Shown here in pieces: positions 9,037 to 22,700 of a stretch of 64,000 bases of DNA. The notes under the pieces were generated by a model. The model did no database searches, had not been told where the DNA came from, and saw nothing but the letters and a program-made list of their open reading frames with translations. The first letter of the stretch is position 1, and every line of letters starts with the position of its first letter. The stretch is from NCBI GenBank assembly GCA_034620365.1, contig JAQGEQ010000354.1, positions 62,001 through 126,000 on the forward strand, written 5' to 3'. The stretch is from Pegea sp. RAD2-039 (Eukaryota; Chordata; Thaliacea; Salpida; Salpidae). Both the position numbers and the translations under genes were made by a program.

Positions 9037-11983
9037 TTAATTACAAAAATGTCCAGTAAAAGATGGAATCCGACAAAAGTGCAGTTCGCCACAGTTGGTT
9101 CCATACAAAAGACCCTCACCTACATCCGGTAACCAACTTATGGTGTTGGCACACATATATCGTTCACTAAAAGTATCATCTGCAAGTGAACATCAATAAG
9201 TAGAAAGTACTTCAAAATCGGATCTGAACCTGAATCATTCATCAGAGATCGAATGATCTTTGCTTTACCGTCTTCAGTCAACTTCACGATTACAGCTTGT
9301 GTTCTGTTGAATCTTCATAAGATTAACATTTAATTGTGGAATCTTACCTGGACTGTCTGGGTTCCACTAGTTCAGACATTTTCTTAACTCCTACTGCCAC
9401 GTAATTACCTCCAGGAGAAAGACTTAAGGAGACTCCGTGTAAGTCTAAGCGGACTCTGAAACAAGCTGATGTTTCAAACACAAAAAGTTTTGTGAGAAGA
9501 TCATTTACGAATGAAGGATTGATCCCTGATCATGTTTCTGCAAGGACACGACGGCCAGTTCAATTTTGTGACCGATGTAGGTTCCTTCATATACCGATGA
9601 GAAGAAACAAACCAGACGTTTACTATCTTTAGACACATCCACACTAGAATCATTGTATAACTTGCAGCCTCTCACTACCACGTTAAGATAAGGTCTGAAG
9701 AGGAAGAAGAAGATGATGATAATTGATACAAAGTCTCTTCAAGTACTTTGTCAGATCTGGCATCTCAAATCGACTGAAATCCCAATATTGAAGTCGGTAA
9801 TCATAGATGTCGTTTTCCATTCGACTCGCATAACTTCGATAACTTCGCGATCCGAAAAACCTGAGAGAATTCGAGATGCTATTTGTTGATAAGAAACAAA
9901 TAAGTTACCAGTGAGGGAGTTCCCTCCGAGGCGGCATCGGGCGCGCGAAGGATGCAAACGCTATCAACAACATTAGATTTAGATAGAATGATAATAATTA
10001 GTCGGCGATCTTACAATATTGAGGCACGTCGGTATTAAAATCGAGCAAGTTGACATCTTCTCGGGACACTGAAGGATCTAAGGTTCGCGAAAAACTTCTG
10101 TCAGTATCTGTCAGTGACTGCCACCAACGAACGATTGGACGGAAGGGAAAATTGAATCTAGAACGAGTAGAAATGCTCGAAGTTGAAGTTGTTGATGTAG
10201 TTGTTGAATCAGGGGTACGATTCCATTCACGGTCACGAATCTGTTGGAGTCTTTGTTCTAGTCGCTGACGTTCTAATCTTAAAACTCGAAGACGTTGGTA
10301 TTGATGAGCAATTTCAGCATTGACACTAACGCGCGCGCTTAAGATCTCGCCTTCAGAGTTAGTTGATGCTTGTGGGGTTTGTTGAGGGGCGAAATCTAAA
10401 GAGCGAGACGCAAATAGATCTGTTGTAGATTCAGTTGAAGCAGTTAACAAGTTGTTAGATGAAGATTGTAGACTGGTCTGTGCTTGATTTGTAGTGTTCC
10501 GATTATGACCCAATTCAATTTCTAAATAATCATCTAAATTGGGATAAATTGATGTTGATGATGTAGATGCTTGTGTGTAATGTGGATTGGATGAAGATTG
10601 ATCTCTATTCAAAAACGGAGCTCGATTTCTTCTCGATCTTCGTCGAACGTAAGATTGAAGACGCTGAGGAAGGTCTTCTTCTATTCTTCGTGTTCTTGAA
10701 GGACTTTGTGGATAACTTGGTATCACTTGATCGGGAGGAAGACTTGAGACTTCATTAGGTCGATTATTAAGTTCAGAAGGAAAATTCCAATTAAAACTCT
10801 CTCCGCTAGGTGGCGTGTACAGCTCAGATAAATGTGCTGAAGCCGATGAAAGGTTTGTAGGAAAATCAAGAAGAGGAGATGATGAATTTGTCTCTCGTGA
10901 GTTTGAAACACTTCTAAGAATTGTCGGAGCAAGATAAAGACCCCCATTTTCTTGTACATTGCTTCTGTTTGTTACACGTTGCCCTAAACTTGTCGTTGAG
11001 TCACTACCACGAATGTTGGCATGGTGCTGTTGAAAGATGAAGGTGAAAAGCGACCTTAGAAGAGATTGTAGAGGTTACCATGCCTTCCAAAGACGCCCAT
11101 CGTTTTGAGGATTTGGTTGGTTTGATGTTATCTTTTACATAAGCTGCAATTTTTAAATATTTAAAAACTAATAAATTGATGGAAATAATTGGCAGCAAAC
11201 CTTTCACTTTATCATTTGAATCTTGTGATATACGAACTCCGGTTAAGATATTGTCACCGCGGGAGTCAAAACGGACCAATCTCACCTAGGAGAAGTTGAA
11301 ATAATGAAGAAATTCAGGAAGATCTGTAATCTTTGAACCTCTTCAAACACTTCATTTGTTGTGACTTTTGCAAACGGGATACTATGATTCCAATCCCAAA
11401 AATAAATATTGTTTGAAACAGCAATCATCAAGATCTGATCAAATGGATGAAAAGATAATGATGCAATTGAGAATCCAGTGGGTTTGCTTGTCCAAGATTC
11501 ACTTCCTCCACTATTCAAGTCCCAAACACGAACCTAAAATAAAGAAAAAAATAGATAAGGATGATAAAAGAAATGTACCTCTCCGCCAAGACAACCAGTT
11601 GCTAGAATCCCATTATAAGCAGGATGGAAAGTGATGCACCAGGGAGTTCGTTGATGCCCCGACAATGTGCACTTGATCTTTTCAGTCTTGAGATCAGTCA
11701 CGTAAACATTGTGATCACCATGACCACTAGCAACATATTTATGATCTGGACTAAAAGCAGTGATGAAAGTTGAACGAGTATTGCTAGAGAAATTGACTTT
11801 AGATTTTTCAGTACATCTAGATGCAGCTTGAGTTTCAGGACATGCTTGTAATGAAGATGAAGGGAAATATGAATTTGTTAATCCAAGAGATCGGAATCTG
11901 AGAGCATGTACTATATTTAGTTTTGATGTATTTTTAGGATGTAGTCCAGATGGGTTTCTATGTTGTAGTCTGTTTTGATTCAT
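9037..11983 (-). CDS. AMBRA1: AMBRA1, autophagy and cyclin-D degradation regulator
   Basis: WD40 protein known as a Beclin-1 regulator and a DDB1-CUL4 substrate receptor. Exons in transcript order: 11983-11579, 11533-11339, 11285-11201, 11143-11079, 11026-10015, 9960-9909, 9860-9747, 9694-9509, 9455-9348, 9303-9230, 9179-9037. They make 812 residues in frame. The N-terminal half (about 1-250) has family-diagnostic stretches STFITAFSPDHKYVASG, GHQRTPWCITFHP, GGSESW and YFWDWNHSIPFA. Residues about 251-587 are a Ser/Thr/Arg-rich low-complexity linker with a short RLRVLRLERQRLEQRL helix. The C-terminal part (LQYWDFSRFEMPDL, KLYNDSSVDVS, SLSPGGNYVAVG, TISWLPDVGEGLLYGTN) matches the second half of the split beta-propeller. 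The protein stops just after that. Human AMBRA1 is about 1,298 residues, so the long C-terminal tail is absent. Confidence 0.93.
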
Positions 11984-14185
11984 TTTGAATAATAAATCTC
12001 AAAGTTAACAAAATAATTTCTGATTTTATTTTGAAATATATTTCCAATAAATTCTGAGTAAAAAATAGATCAATTTTGTCAGGATAAAATGTGATAGATA
12101 GAAATTGATTTTAGTTAAATATCTATTCTAATACATAAAAATATTCTTAAATTAAACATAAAAAAATCTTTATTAAAATAAAGTTTGCATAAAATTTTGA
12201 GTTATATAAATGCTATGCTTTACATCATAGTAATCGTATGATCCAGATACACATGAAGTTATGATAAAACAAATGGAAAGATAATTTACTTTTTCATTTA
12301 ACCTGACAACTTTATCATGATTTAGAATAAAATATAGTATCATCATAAAAATACATATAACATGTTGAAGAAAATTAATAAGATCATTCTATATTTGACT
12401 GTACAATATCTACTTATACTTTAGCAGTATTGATACTTTTTATAAATTAATAATGTTGAACTGTAATAAAAGACTTTTTCATAATCTTTCTACAGACATA
12501 TTGTTTTCTGTTTGCTGCAAGAGCTGCATAATTTGTCATTTGCAACCATGCATTTAATAAGTTTAGCAACATCTAAAACAAATCTTTAAATTCTAACTAA
12601 GTTTTGCTTTTATAAAAATACTAATTAAACCTATCAATCAGATAACTGAAAAGCTAATTATAGTAAAAAATAACTATTTCAAGAAAACATTTTAGAAAAG
12701 AAATCAGTTAAATCAAAACTATAGTTTGAGTTAGCTACTAACTAATAATTGTATATAAAAGTTATTATAATAAATGTTACTTTAGACAAGAAAAGCACTT
12801 AACAAAAATAAAACTAGAAAAATACCTAGCTTTAATTTAGTTAGAAGAGACAAAACTTTAATTATTAAATGATAATATAATTCTAAATAAAATAATATGA
12901 AGCAAAGTTTGATCTTTAAAGTTTCTATTATCTAAATTCAAGTTGATTATTCTAATATATAAATTTAAAAGTAATTAAATACAGTTACTTATAAAGAAAT
13001 ATTAGTATTAGGATGGAAAACAAATATAGAGGCATGTCTATACAGTTCAAAATGAAATAATTAAAGTTGCATGCCAATTTGTAAAGTTCAATTTCATGTT
13101 GACTAATATGTATTAGATTCTATAAAGCAAGATAATAAAACTCAACTTCAACTTTCCTGGCTATTATTATCATTCTATTCAAAACTTAAAGCTCATTTAT
13201 AGAAATAATTGTCATTAAAAAATATCAGGAAGATAAACAAAAGAAGCGATTAACGCTAAAAGACAAACATACATGAAATAATTGAGTAATATTTTTATAA
13301 TTCTTGTAAAGATATAAAAAAAGATCAATAAAAATAACATAGCTGAGTAATTACCAATAAAAAACAATTTTGCTATATAGAATGAACTTTTTGTTTATTT
13401 AATCTGACGATGTGAATTTAGGCTTCATACAATAACTGAATGAAACAAAATTTGCACGGTAGATTTAATGCAACGATTATTCACTAACGCTACAACTCTG
13501 CAAATTTATTTGATTACAGTGTAATATTGCTCTTTGGGATTATTTAGTGTTTAATTCCTTTAAAAAATTCAACTATGTATTAACATTAATTTTGAACTTT
13601 AAAATAATATGGTAACTACAAGAATTGTACAATTTGTGATTATACTAGTAAAGAAATATTTCAAAATTTATGCTTAATTATATTTTACAGAAACTATTGT
13701 ATTTAGTTTCATAACTTGCAGACAAAAAAGTGAAATACACAATTATAGTAGTAATAGTAATTAAAAAAACTACTTCAGTAACTTTTTTACTTAAAATAGT
13801 TAATATTAAATTCAACAAGTTATTTCACAAATTGATATAATATCATCTAACAATAATGTTAATGAGCATTTATAAATAATTGTACAAAGTAGCTGTTTAA
13901 GAAACAGCTGTTATTTTAGAAACCTTAAAGTTAAGATTAAACTTTTCTTAAATTTACGGAAATTTAATTTCTTAAATTCTGGAGGTCTTATGCATAAACA
14001 TAAAAGTGTCCTTGAATTTGTATAATATTAAGTATGTCTAGTATCTTATAAGGCAAAAAAGAAATAAAAAGAAATAAGCAAAAGAAAACATTTTTGAGAA
14101 CTATTGATTTAGATTAAACTTGAATTAATTTACATGATGGTTAAATTTAGTAAAAATTAATTTTTGACGGAATAAAGTGCATTCT
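11984..14185. other. Intergenic, AT-rich, nothing recognised
   Basis: About 2.2 kb of strongly AT-rich sequence upstream of AMBRA1. No ORF, splice-linked exon or known repeat was seen; the AMBRA1 promoter must lie at its left end. Confidence 0.5.
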
Positions 14186-14189
14186 ACTG

Positions 14190-15340
14190 GTTTTAAAATT
14201 TTCAACAAGAACATCAAACCACTCCTAAAACATCCAGGTATGATCCACGCTTTTTCCATTCCAAGAAGAGTTGCCGACGTAAAGAGCTGGTTTGGCTTGA
14301 TCAATTAGGTGGTTAGTTATGCTCATCTTAGAGACCTTCTAGCACACTTTTGCCTTTTGCTAAGTTTAAAGGAAATTTTTAAACAGATAGATGAGCTGGA
14401 TAATGTATTCAACAAGTCAAAAACTTGATCGTGAAAGCTATTTACCGAGACGCAAAAGTGTTTGACCTAAACTGGAAGACGTCTCTGTTACCTAATTAGT
14501 TTCTAGAGAGATTAGTTACTTTTTCCTTCAAAGCGCTGTAACTGTCATGACGAATTTCTGGAGTGATGCAGAGATGTTAAAAACCAACACTGACATTGGA
14601 AAGACTCTTATCAGGTGCTGAGAAAACATCGAGAACAAACTTCTGGCGTTTACTAGGAGTCTGGAGCAGTCTAAGTAAGTCATGGATATCTCGTACTAGA
14701 GACCACAAATAAAGATCTTTGGAGACTGGACATCAGCAATAGTACGCTCTTCAGATTAAAACAAAGAACTTTCTTTTGGATCTTTAACGTTATGATTCTC
14801 CTATGCCAAACAAATGTGGTTGCTTGCACTGCATTCAAAAATTCTTTATCCTTAGAATAGAAGTCTTATACACCCCCTACTACCGTAAGGAAGATCAGAG
14901 GATTACTTTTATAGGGAATCAGATGCAAGCTTCACTTAAGACCATTATCACCCACCTTAAGAAAGGACAATGTTTTTGAAAAGTTGTTAAATATGTTTAA
15001 AGCGAAAAATAGAGTGCACACAACACAGCACTGAGAGCGATAACTGTCCATTGTCTGATAAACCAAAGGGCTTGGGGTTCAAAGTAGATAATCCAACCGC
15101 AACGGATAAACCTAGAAATGATGGGTTTGAATAGAACGATCGCATTAGCTACAAATCGTTTCAAGCTGCGGTCGTAACAACAAAATTATGCAACCTGACA
15201 AAGTGTGACAGAAATTGGTGAACCAATTGTTAAAGGACAGTTTAATAGGACCAATCTACCCGTCACCGACAGACAGACCACTGCCACTAGTTTCAAAATG
15301 TCATTAGGCTTGTAAGTTGTGTTCACTCTGAAACTTAATT
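14190..15340 (+). mobile_element. Decayed Ty3/gypsy LTR retrotransposon, RT/RNase H fragment
   Basis: One frame from 14248 reads IPRRVADVKSWFGLIN, a stop, then VVSYAHLRDLL and IFKQIDELDNVFNKSK. This follows the end of the reverse transcriptase and the connection of gypsy-type pol (consensus of the type DVRSWFGLVNQVSYA). At about 14605 RLLSGAEN and AFTRSLEQSK follow the RNase H SGAE and LEQ positions. At 14748 LQIKTKNFLLDL corresponds to the RLKQRTL segment after RNase H. Several stops and frameshifts show that it is dead. No LTRs were identified, and the borders are approximate. Confidence 0.7.
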
Positions 15341-15344
15341 CTAA

Positions 15345-16725
15345 TGTTTCAATTGTACATCATTAGCATATAATCAAATTTTATTTTAACAAATATTTCT
15401 GTTTGCAACAAGAAGTTTCTTCAATAAGGACCTGGTAACGGAGATGCAGTTGGTTTTCAGAGGGTCTTTATCAGCTACGAATATGAAGTTTTCCTTTATT
15501 ATCTTTTTAAAGTATTTATAAATCCAGATGAATGTAATTAATAGTTGAAGGTTGTTTGCTTTGCATCACGAACATGATAACAGTTTGGATGTTTCTTATA
15601 GAAAGTTCCTCAAATAAAATTATGAACAATCGTGTAAAAAAGGAGTTTGTTTCAAACTATATTTTTAATATCTTGTTGTTTTAAAACGCACTTTTGACGT
15701 TAATATACATTAGATCATTAAAGTTATTATTAAAACATGTTCATCAAAAAACTGGAAAGTCATTATATATTACGTTACGGCATCACTTATTAAACGATAA
15801 CTTGAAACTAAGAAAATATTTTGCTTCTGTGAGGCAAAACTTAAGACTTGTCTTAACGTACAAACTGTACTCTTCATAGTATGCATCATCTAAATGATCT
15901 TTTATATTTTAAATCAGCTAATTAATAATTGAAGTCTGAAAGAGCTTTTAGGGCTAGAATCATTGATTCTTAAGTGAGCATATTTTCCTTTAGAAATATC
16001 TTAAATGTAGCAGAAACCTAAAACCGTTGTATAAAAGATTTCATAACTTTCAAGTTTATCGATGAAAAATAATTGTGTTATAAAACTTTTTTTCTTTAGA
16101 AATAAACTAATGAAAGGTTCAAAACTATTCGAATAGAAATTAGCATATTTGGAGAACCTTACAACCAACAACAGATGCAAGAAATTAACTAAAACGATAT
16201 CGACTACAGTGAAGAACTGCCTACAACGTTCCGACTTTACATTGGGAGTTTTGCATCCCCTAGAAGTTTTCTCATTAACTGACTAACAAGGCCTTTCTCC
16301 TGAGATTTTATGGACTTTTTCTTGTCGTAAATATGTATCCAATTTAGAAAATAATTAATTTGTTAATTCAAGTTTATAAGAATTATATTTGGAAAATTAC
16401 TAAAAAACAGTTTCAAAATTTTAAAAGACTTGGATATTTAAACTTCAACAATCACAGGGTTTGATTAATCTAATGAAGATGAATATAGAAGACTTCTTCA
16501 TTTTTATTTTGCTGATAATTTGATAAGAATTTTTAAAACAACTTTTTAGGTTTAATTGAAAAACTGAATCAGAAACCAACTTGGAATCAAAAACCTCATT
16601 TACATAAAACAACCAATTTATTCATAAATACACAACCAGGAGTAGCAGGAACTTAACAATTGATTGGTTGCCAATAGAAACTACTTTGAAGATGAAGATC
16701 GCGTTTCCATTTATTTACATCTTCT
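15345..16725. other. Intergenic, nothing firmly recognised
   Basis: AT-rich stretch after the gypsy relic, containing one 61-codon basic ORF (15694-15879) without family resemblance. The right end carries the THOC2 3' UTR, with TTTATT (minus-strand AATAAA) at 16710-16715. Confidence 0.45.
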
Positions 16726-19700
16726 TCATCTTCTATTTCGCTCTTTATTCATATATCGATCCTTCTTAGCAGGAGCTTCCATCAACCGATCATAATCCTA
16801 GGTGAGGAGGATATTGAGGATCATTCCTGGATCAGTCAGCTGAGATCCAACTAACTTTTTTGCTCTTTCCATCTGATCTTCGCGCCTTCTCCTTGCTGTG
16901 TCGACTTCCTGTCAAATATTTTTATAAGATGAAGATGGCTTCAAGCGATTCACTTCATTTTTTTCAAGTTGAAATTAGTTTTAAAAATAAATCTTGAAAA
17001 AGTCTACAAATGGAGACACAAAGATCGGATCTAAAGATCATTGTGATGTGATGAGGGATCACTGAGAGAGGGATTATTGAGATGAGGTAGCTACCGTTTT
17101 CACTCCGATGTCTTTTTCCTCCTTCATTCTGTTTCTTATCTTTGCTCTTCGATCTTTTCAATCCCTGAAGTTGATCTCCCTTCGCATGTTCGCGCTGCAA
17201 CCAAATCGCGATTAAAACGCGATTTTAAATCCACCGCCACTCACTAACCTCTTCCGTATCTGCAGATTCCTTCTTTTTTATTTCTTGTCGCTCCTGCATA
17301 GACATGAAGACAAAATTGGAAACTTAAAAAAGCTGAAGTAAAAATGCTGATGATGAGGTCCGAAGCAGGAATTAAATTGATGGTTGAATGGGGCGTTTGG
17401 AGTCTCGGGTCCGTGTTAGTTGGTTCGCAGACTAACCTTAATACTTGTCACGTTGCCATTGTCTCCTGATTCAAGTTTTCGTCGTTTGCTTTCTGATGAA
17501 AGATGTTCTAGGAAGAGTTTTAAAGATCAAAGGAGGTATAAACCTATTGTTGAGGACTCTTTGCCCTTTGATGAGTGTCTTTGCTCCGAAGATCTTCTGC
17601 TGTTGGCTTCTTTTGGGGTCTTTTCTCTTCTGTAAAGACTTGAGATGAAATTGAAGTCATCGAATCTTCACACACTCACTTGTCCTCCGATTTCCGCTTC
17701 ATCACTTTCTCTTTGCTCATTCGATCTTTAGTAGCTTCAGCCTCCGCTGAAGATGATGAACAGTTGATGAAGATCACAAGATGAAGATCTAATCTTACCT
17801 GGAGGAGGAGGAGCAGGTGATGAAGTAGCTGTTTTAGATGGAGGTTTGTTGTGATACATGTGTTCTGGTATCAAAGAATGTTTGCTTGCTTTCAAAAGTC
17901 CTGAATAACTACAAAAAAAAGATAAAAAAATCTTGAAACCATCTAAAGATCCCCTCACTAACCCCATAGCAAGCGCAAACAAATCTGGTCTTTTATCTTT
18001 TTCTTCTTTACGAATTTTATCAATCCGTTTTTCAAGCGCTGATGAAAGACTTGTCACAACAGGAAAGTGAGGAAGAACCTGAAAGATCAAGATGATTATG
18101 ACGTCATGACGACGCGCAGTATACCTTTGTAAGGATTCCAAGTGCATTTCTGATTTGGCAGAATTCTTGAGACTCGAGGCAAACCTACAAGACGCAGCTA
18201 TTATCGATGCAATCTTCATCTCACATCTATTACAACTCACCACAATAGCTTTCGTCAATTTGTATTGCCATTTATGACAGACGTGTCGAAAATTCTCATA
18301 ATCCAGTCGATTTGGTTTCCCGGCAGGATTTCCAGCGTTCGCTCTCAACACAGTGACGAAACCGGGATAATTCCAACATTCCTACCATCACAGCGTCAGA
18401 CAAGAAATAATTTGGAGCTGAACCTACTTTTTCGTAGATGGCTTTATCTGAATGCCATTTCTTAACAATTCCTAACAAGCAACAGAGGAAGCGGCCGTAT
18501 CTAGAAGACTCGTTCTCAGTTAGACTGGCTATCGTATATGAGATGTCAGTGAAGATCTACAGATGATAAGATGATCAGAAGCTGATTGAGATGCTTTTAG
18601 TGGTTTTTTTACTCGATCAAGACAGAGAAGAGTAGAGAAATTGGTGGTTTTAAGTTGATGTAGCATGTGAATCATCTTAGCACAATAAACCGCATCAAGA
18701 GCTGAGAATATAGCACGCGGGAAGATACAAAACTGCAAGAACTTGGTGATGGTGTCATTCTTAGTGGTTTCTGTCAACAAATTATTTATTTTCTGGTCTC
18801 TTACAACAAGAGGACTGACTTGCAAGGAACCAGTTGTCACGTTCAAACTTCATCCTTGCTTTCACTCTATTGCAATGTTCTTCCTGCTTCTTTTCTTCAT
18901 CTTTCAATTTTACTATAAGTGATTCGTATCTTTCCTTGTCGCGTCGTTTGCGGCCATCATGTGACTATAACAAACCAATGACCATAACAAGCCAGCAGCC
19001 AATCACAAACCAGCAACCAATCACAAGCTAGCAACCAACTAACCGAATCAGTGTCGAGAGTCAGAAGATTCTGCTTCAACTTGGCCACAGCCCTATCATA
19101 AGCAGAATGCGGAACTTCAAAATCGTATAGAGACAGAGTCCAAAAAGTCGTGTAAAATCTCGCAGATACATCCAACCAGACCTACACAACACCACATTAG
19201 TACCAGATGGTTGTGACGTCACACATCTACCGAGTCAGGGTGCATGGACTTGACAAGGTTGCTAAGAGGGCCGATAACAGACTCAGTGGCAGTGATGTAG
19301 CGCTGTGATTTGTCATCTTTACTACTTCCGTTCGTCACTTTTGGTTTAGCTCGATCTGATTTGCGTAGTTCGTCGTATTTCGTCTGATTAGTGAAAAGAA
19401 GAAGAGATAATGAAGTGAGATGTGGGCAAAAAAGGTACTTACAGCTATTTGATGAGCATACATCGGTTTGGTTAGAAAGAAAGCTGCATCTGAAGGTGTG
19501 TGGTATTTAGATGTAAGAATTTCAATTGATGGGAATCGTTTGTTGTACTCTTCTGTACCAAGTTGAATCGATAAAAAGTTGCCAAACTGAACCAAAGTGT
19601 CATGGCACTGAAATGGACCAATTAAATTCCTGTAATAAATAGATGGGACTTTGTACTTGGTCTGTGAGTTTGCCGATTAGTTTTAAATGGATTTCGGATT

Positions 19701-22700
19701 CTTGATTAAAAACGATTCCATGTCTTTGCTGAGCCATCAGGAGGCACAGGGGCAACGCGAGATTTTCTCCCAAAAGAGCTTCTTTTAAACGATTTGATGA
19801 TTTTTTTGTGTTACGAATTTGTCCAAAGTATCCAGCCTAGAGGCAGGAAAGTGAACTGGGAGCTTTTCGTGGATGCAGGGAAACAAACCTCAGCTTTGAG
19901 AATCTCTCCACCATGAAGAGCTTCTAATTGATCATTGGTGACTTCCTCTGAGATGTCAATACCAGACATCTTTTGAACAACTTCTTTCATAATCAATAAA
20001 TCCAAACTAGAAGAGGATTATTTGAAAGATACAAGTTACCAGAGGTGGGGGTCGAACCTTTTTCCTGCCTTCAGTTGATTCGCAACATATTGTAACAAAC
20101 CACTGAGGTCAATGTTGTATTTCTTGAAGATATTTCCACAAAATGAAGCTAAACCTGTGAAGCGTTTGATGTGAGACGCTGAAGACAGATGTAACAAGTG
20201 AGATGATTACTTTGTAACCAGTTCGAGATGTTCGTGTCATCATGTTTCATTCGTTCCTTTTGTGGATTTGCTAAAGCTTCAATGATACAAACTGAAAAAG
20301 AAACATTAAAATACAAAGATCGACGTCACGCGTGAGTAAACTCACATGACAAACAATCATATGTCAAGTCTGTAAGATATTTCAATGCATCAACAACTGG
20401 ACCAATTAGATTATCATAACGTTGAATTTGAGATAAAATCTGTACAAAATGAAGATCAAGAGATGAAGATGAGAGACTTCCAAATGAGCTTACACTGTCA
20501 AATAGAATAGCTGGGCAACTATGACTGAGCTTTCCCATTTGACGACCTGTTTGCTTGACATTTTCTTTAGTGAGTCGTCTGCAATATACAACTTTTTGAA
20601 AGTAATTTGTTGATTGGTCACGTGGTTACCTCATGATGTATTTGGTTTTGTCGATCACAGTAGCTCGTGCTACCATCAGATCTGGTTGAGATAGATAACA
20701 TTCGTTTTTCCAATCACCATATAACCGATATCTACATCAGTGGTTAGTAGGAGAAACATAGAAGTTGAAGAAGTCACCTGATTTGATAAGGAAGCAACTT
20801 CATCATACTCCAGATCTCAAAAGATACATTCGCGTTACATGGCATCAAAGACAAAGATGGCAACAAGACATAAGAGATGACGCCCAAAAACTTGCCAAAA
20901 GTTGCTTTCTATAAAAGACATCATCACCAGATTAGTTGGGATTAAATAGAATTTTTGTGTGGTACAAACCCAAATACTCTTCTGTTCTTCACCAGATTCA
21001 TAATACTGGAAATAAATCTGGATTTTTACAAGCAATAAAAAGCAGTGGAATTACCTCGGATAAAAACTCCCGCCCAATTCGAATCAGCTTAGACAACAAA
21101 CCAGGGTCCAAGGAAACTTTAGGTCCGAGTTTGAAAAGCATGACAAACACGATGGGATCTAGCTGAAGGTAGTTATCGACTTGTGGTGGGGCAGAATGGT
21201 AAACGGGCAGTTTGGACGGCGTTGAACGATAACCAGAAGCTTTCCTGGATAGAAGTCATTACTAAATGACGTGGAGGAGGAAGAAGACTTACTTTTCATA
21301 CAAAGGAAGCAGCATATAGGTTGCAAGTGAGCAAAGAGTACATGCTATCTTGTTATTGGATAAAACATGATGTTCTTCAAACATATTGAAGATCTCGAAA
21401 GCATGGATCCAATCTCCAACAACTAGAAGAGCTTTACATAATCCGAACTTCTGGTTGATCTCATCCTACAAAGACTAGTTGTGAAATAGAAGCTACATGT
21501 GAGATTAGGATAAAGACCTGCTCTTCTGTTTTCACTTCTTTTTCTTCTTTCTTATCTTGTGCGTTTAAAACCATAACAGAAGTTCGTTTAGCTTCCTCCT
21601 TTACCTCCTCTATATGCTTCGCCCATTTAGATTTCAAAGATTCATCATCAGGAGTCAACTACAAAAGGATGATAGTCTGTGAGAGTTTAAGAATGATTCG
21701 ATCAACTCACATGAACCATCAAATCACTCATCTCCACCAGATTGTTTTGAATCAACAAAGCAGCTACTATGTAAAGCGAATCAGGAGTCGCAACGCCTTT
21801 TTGCTGACGACAGAAGATTTAGTTAAATAATAAACTTCATCAGATGAGGATCAAACCTGATAATGAGTGAACTTGAAGCCCAGAAGGTGGCAGAGAGTTG
21901 AGCGCTCACATAATTGCAAATATTCAGTTAGTACAGGGATAAAAAGATTCTTCGAGAACTCAGGATGACATTCAAAAGACTCTAGAAGCAAATCTAAGAC
22001 TCGATTTGGGTCGATGTTGAAACAGCCTTCAAGAGATCAAGATTATTTGATGAAGATCAAGCAGCAGAGTTACCGATGAGGCTCTTTGTGATCTCCAGCA
22101 ACCTCTTTGGGTTAATATTATTTTCATTTAAGTCACCCAACTCAGCAATCAACTTTGAATAACCTTCCATTTCTTCTCGCAATAAATTGAACTTTTGTTG
22201 CTTGTAGCTGAAACCACAAGAAATTTATTGGAGAAGTTCGATTGGTCGTGTCACTTACAATAGCCTAGTTTTGGTCTTGATGTATTTTTGTTGAAATATT
22301 TTGGTATTGCTGATGAGTTTTAGTTCTTTCAGAGTTTCAACGTCAATTCTTTCTTTCAACAAAGCAGGGTCTATTGATTCCTACAAATTATTATCAAAGA
22401 TTTACGGATTTACTTCAAAATACTTTTATATTTGCTAATAAGAGAAATTTTAATACACTAATACTAACCTTGAAAGATGATAACAAAACTATAAATTTGT
22501 CTTTCAATTTTTTTCTGTCTTCAATTGTAGATAGTTCTACATCAATCAGTGACCACACATCAACAACATTACTGCAAAATTCTTCATCTTTGTCCTTTAA
22601 TTATTAAATTGTATTTATTTAAAGCATAGCTACAGATGTTACAGAGAAAATACTTGTAGAGAACACTGCAGAGGTACAAGTAAATATAAGTTATGAATCA

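Noticed and set aside
10050..10268. Plus-strand ORFs over the AMBRA1 linker
   Set aside because: They are antisense shadows of the Ser/Arg-rich central exon 11026-10015.
15694..15879. 61-codon basic ORF
   Set aside because: No family resemblance, isolated in non-coding AT-rich DNA.
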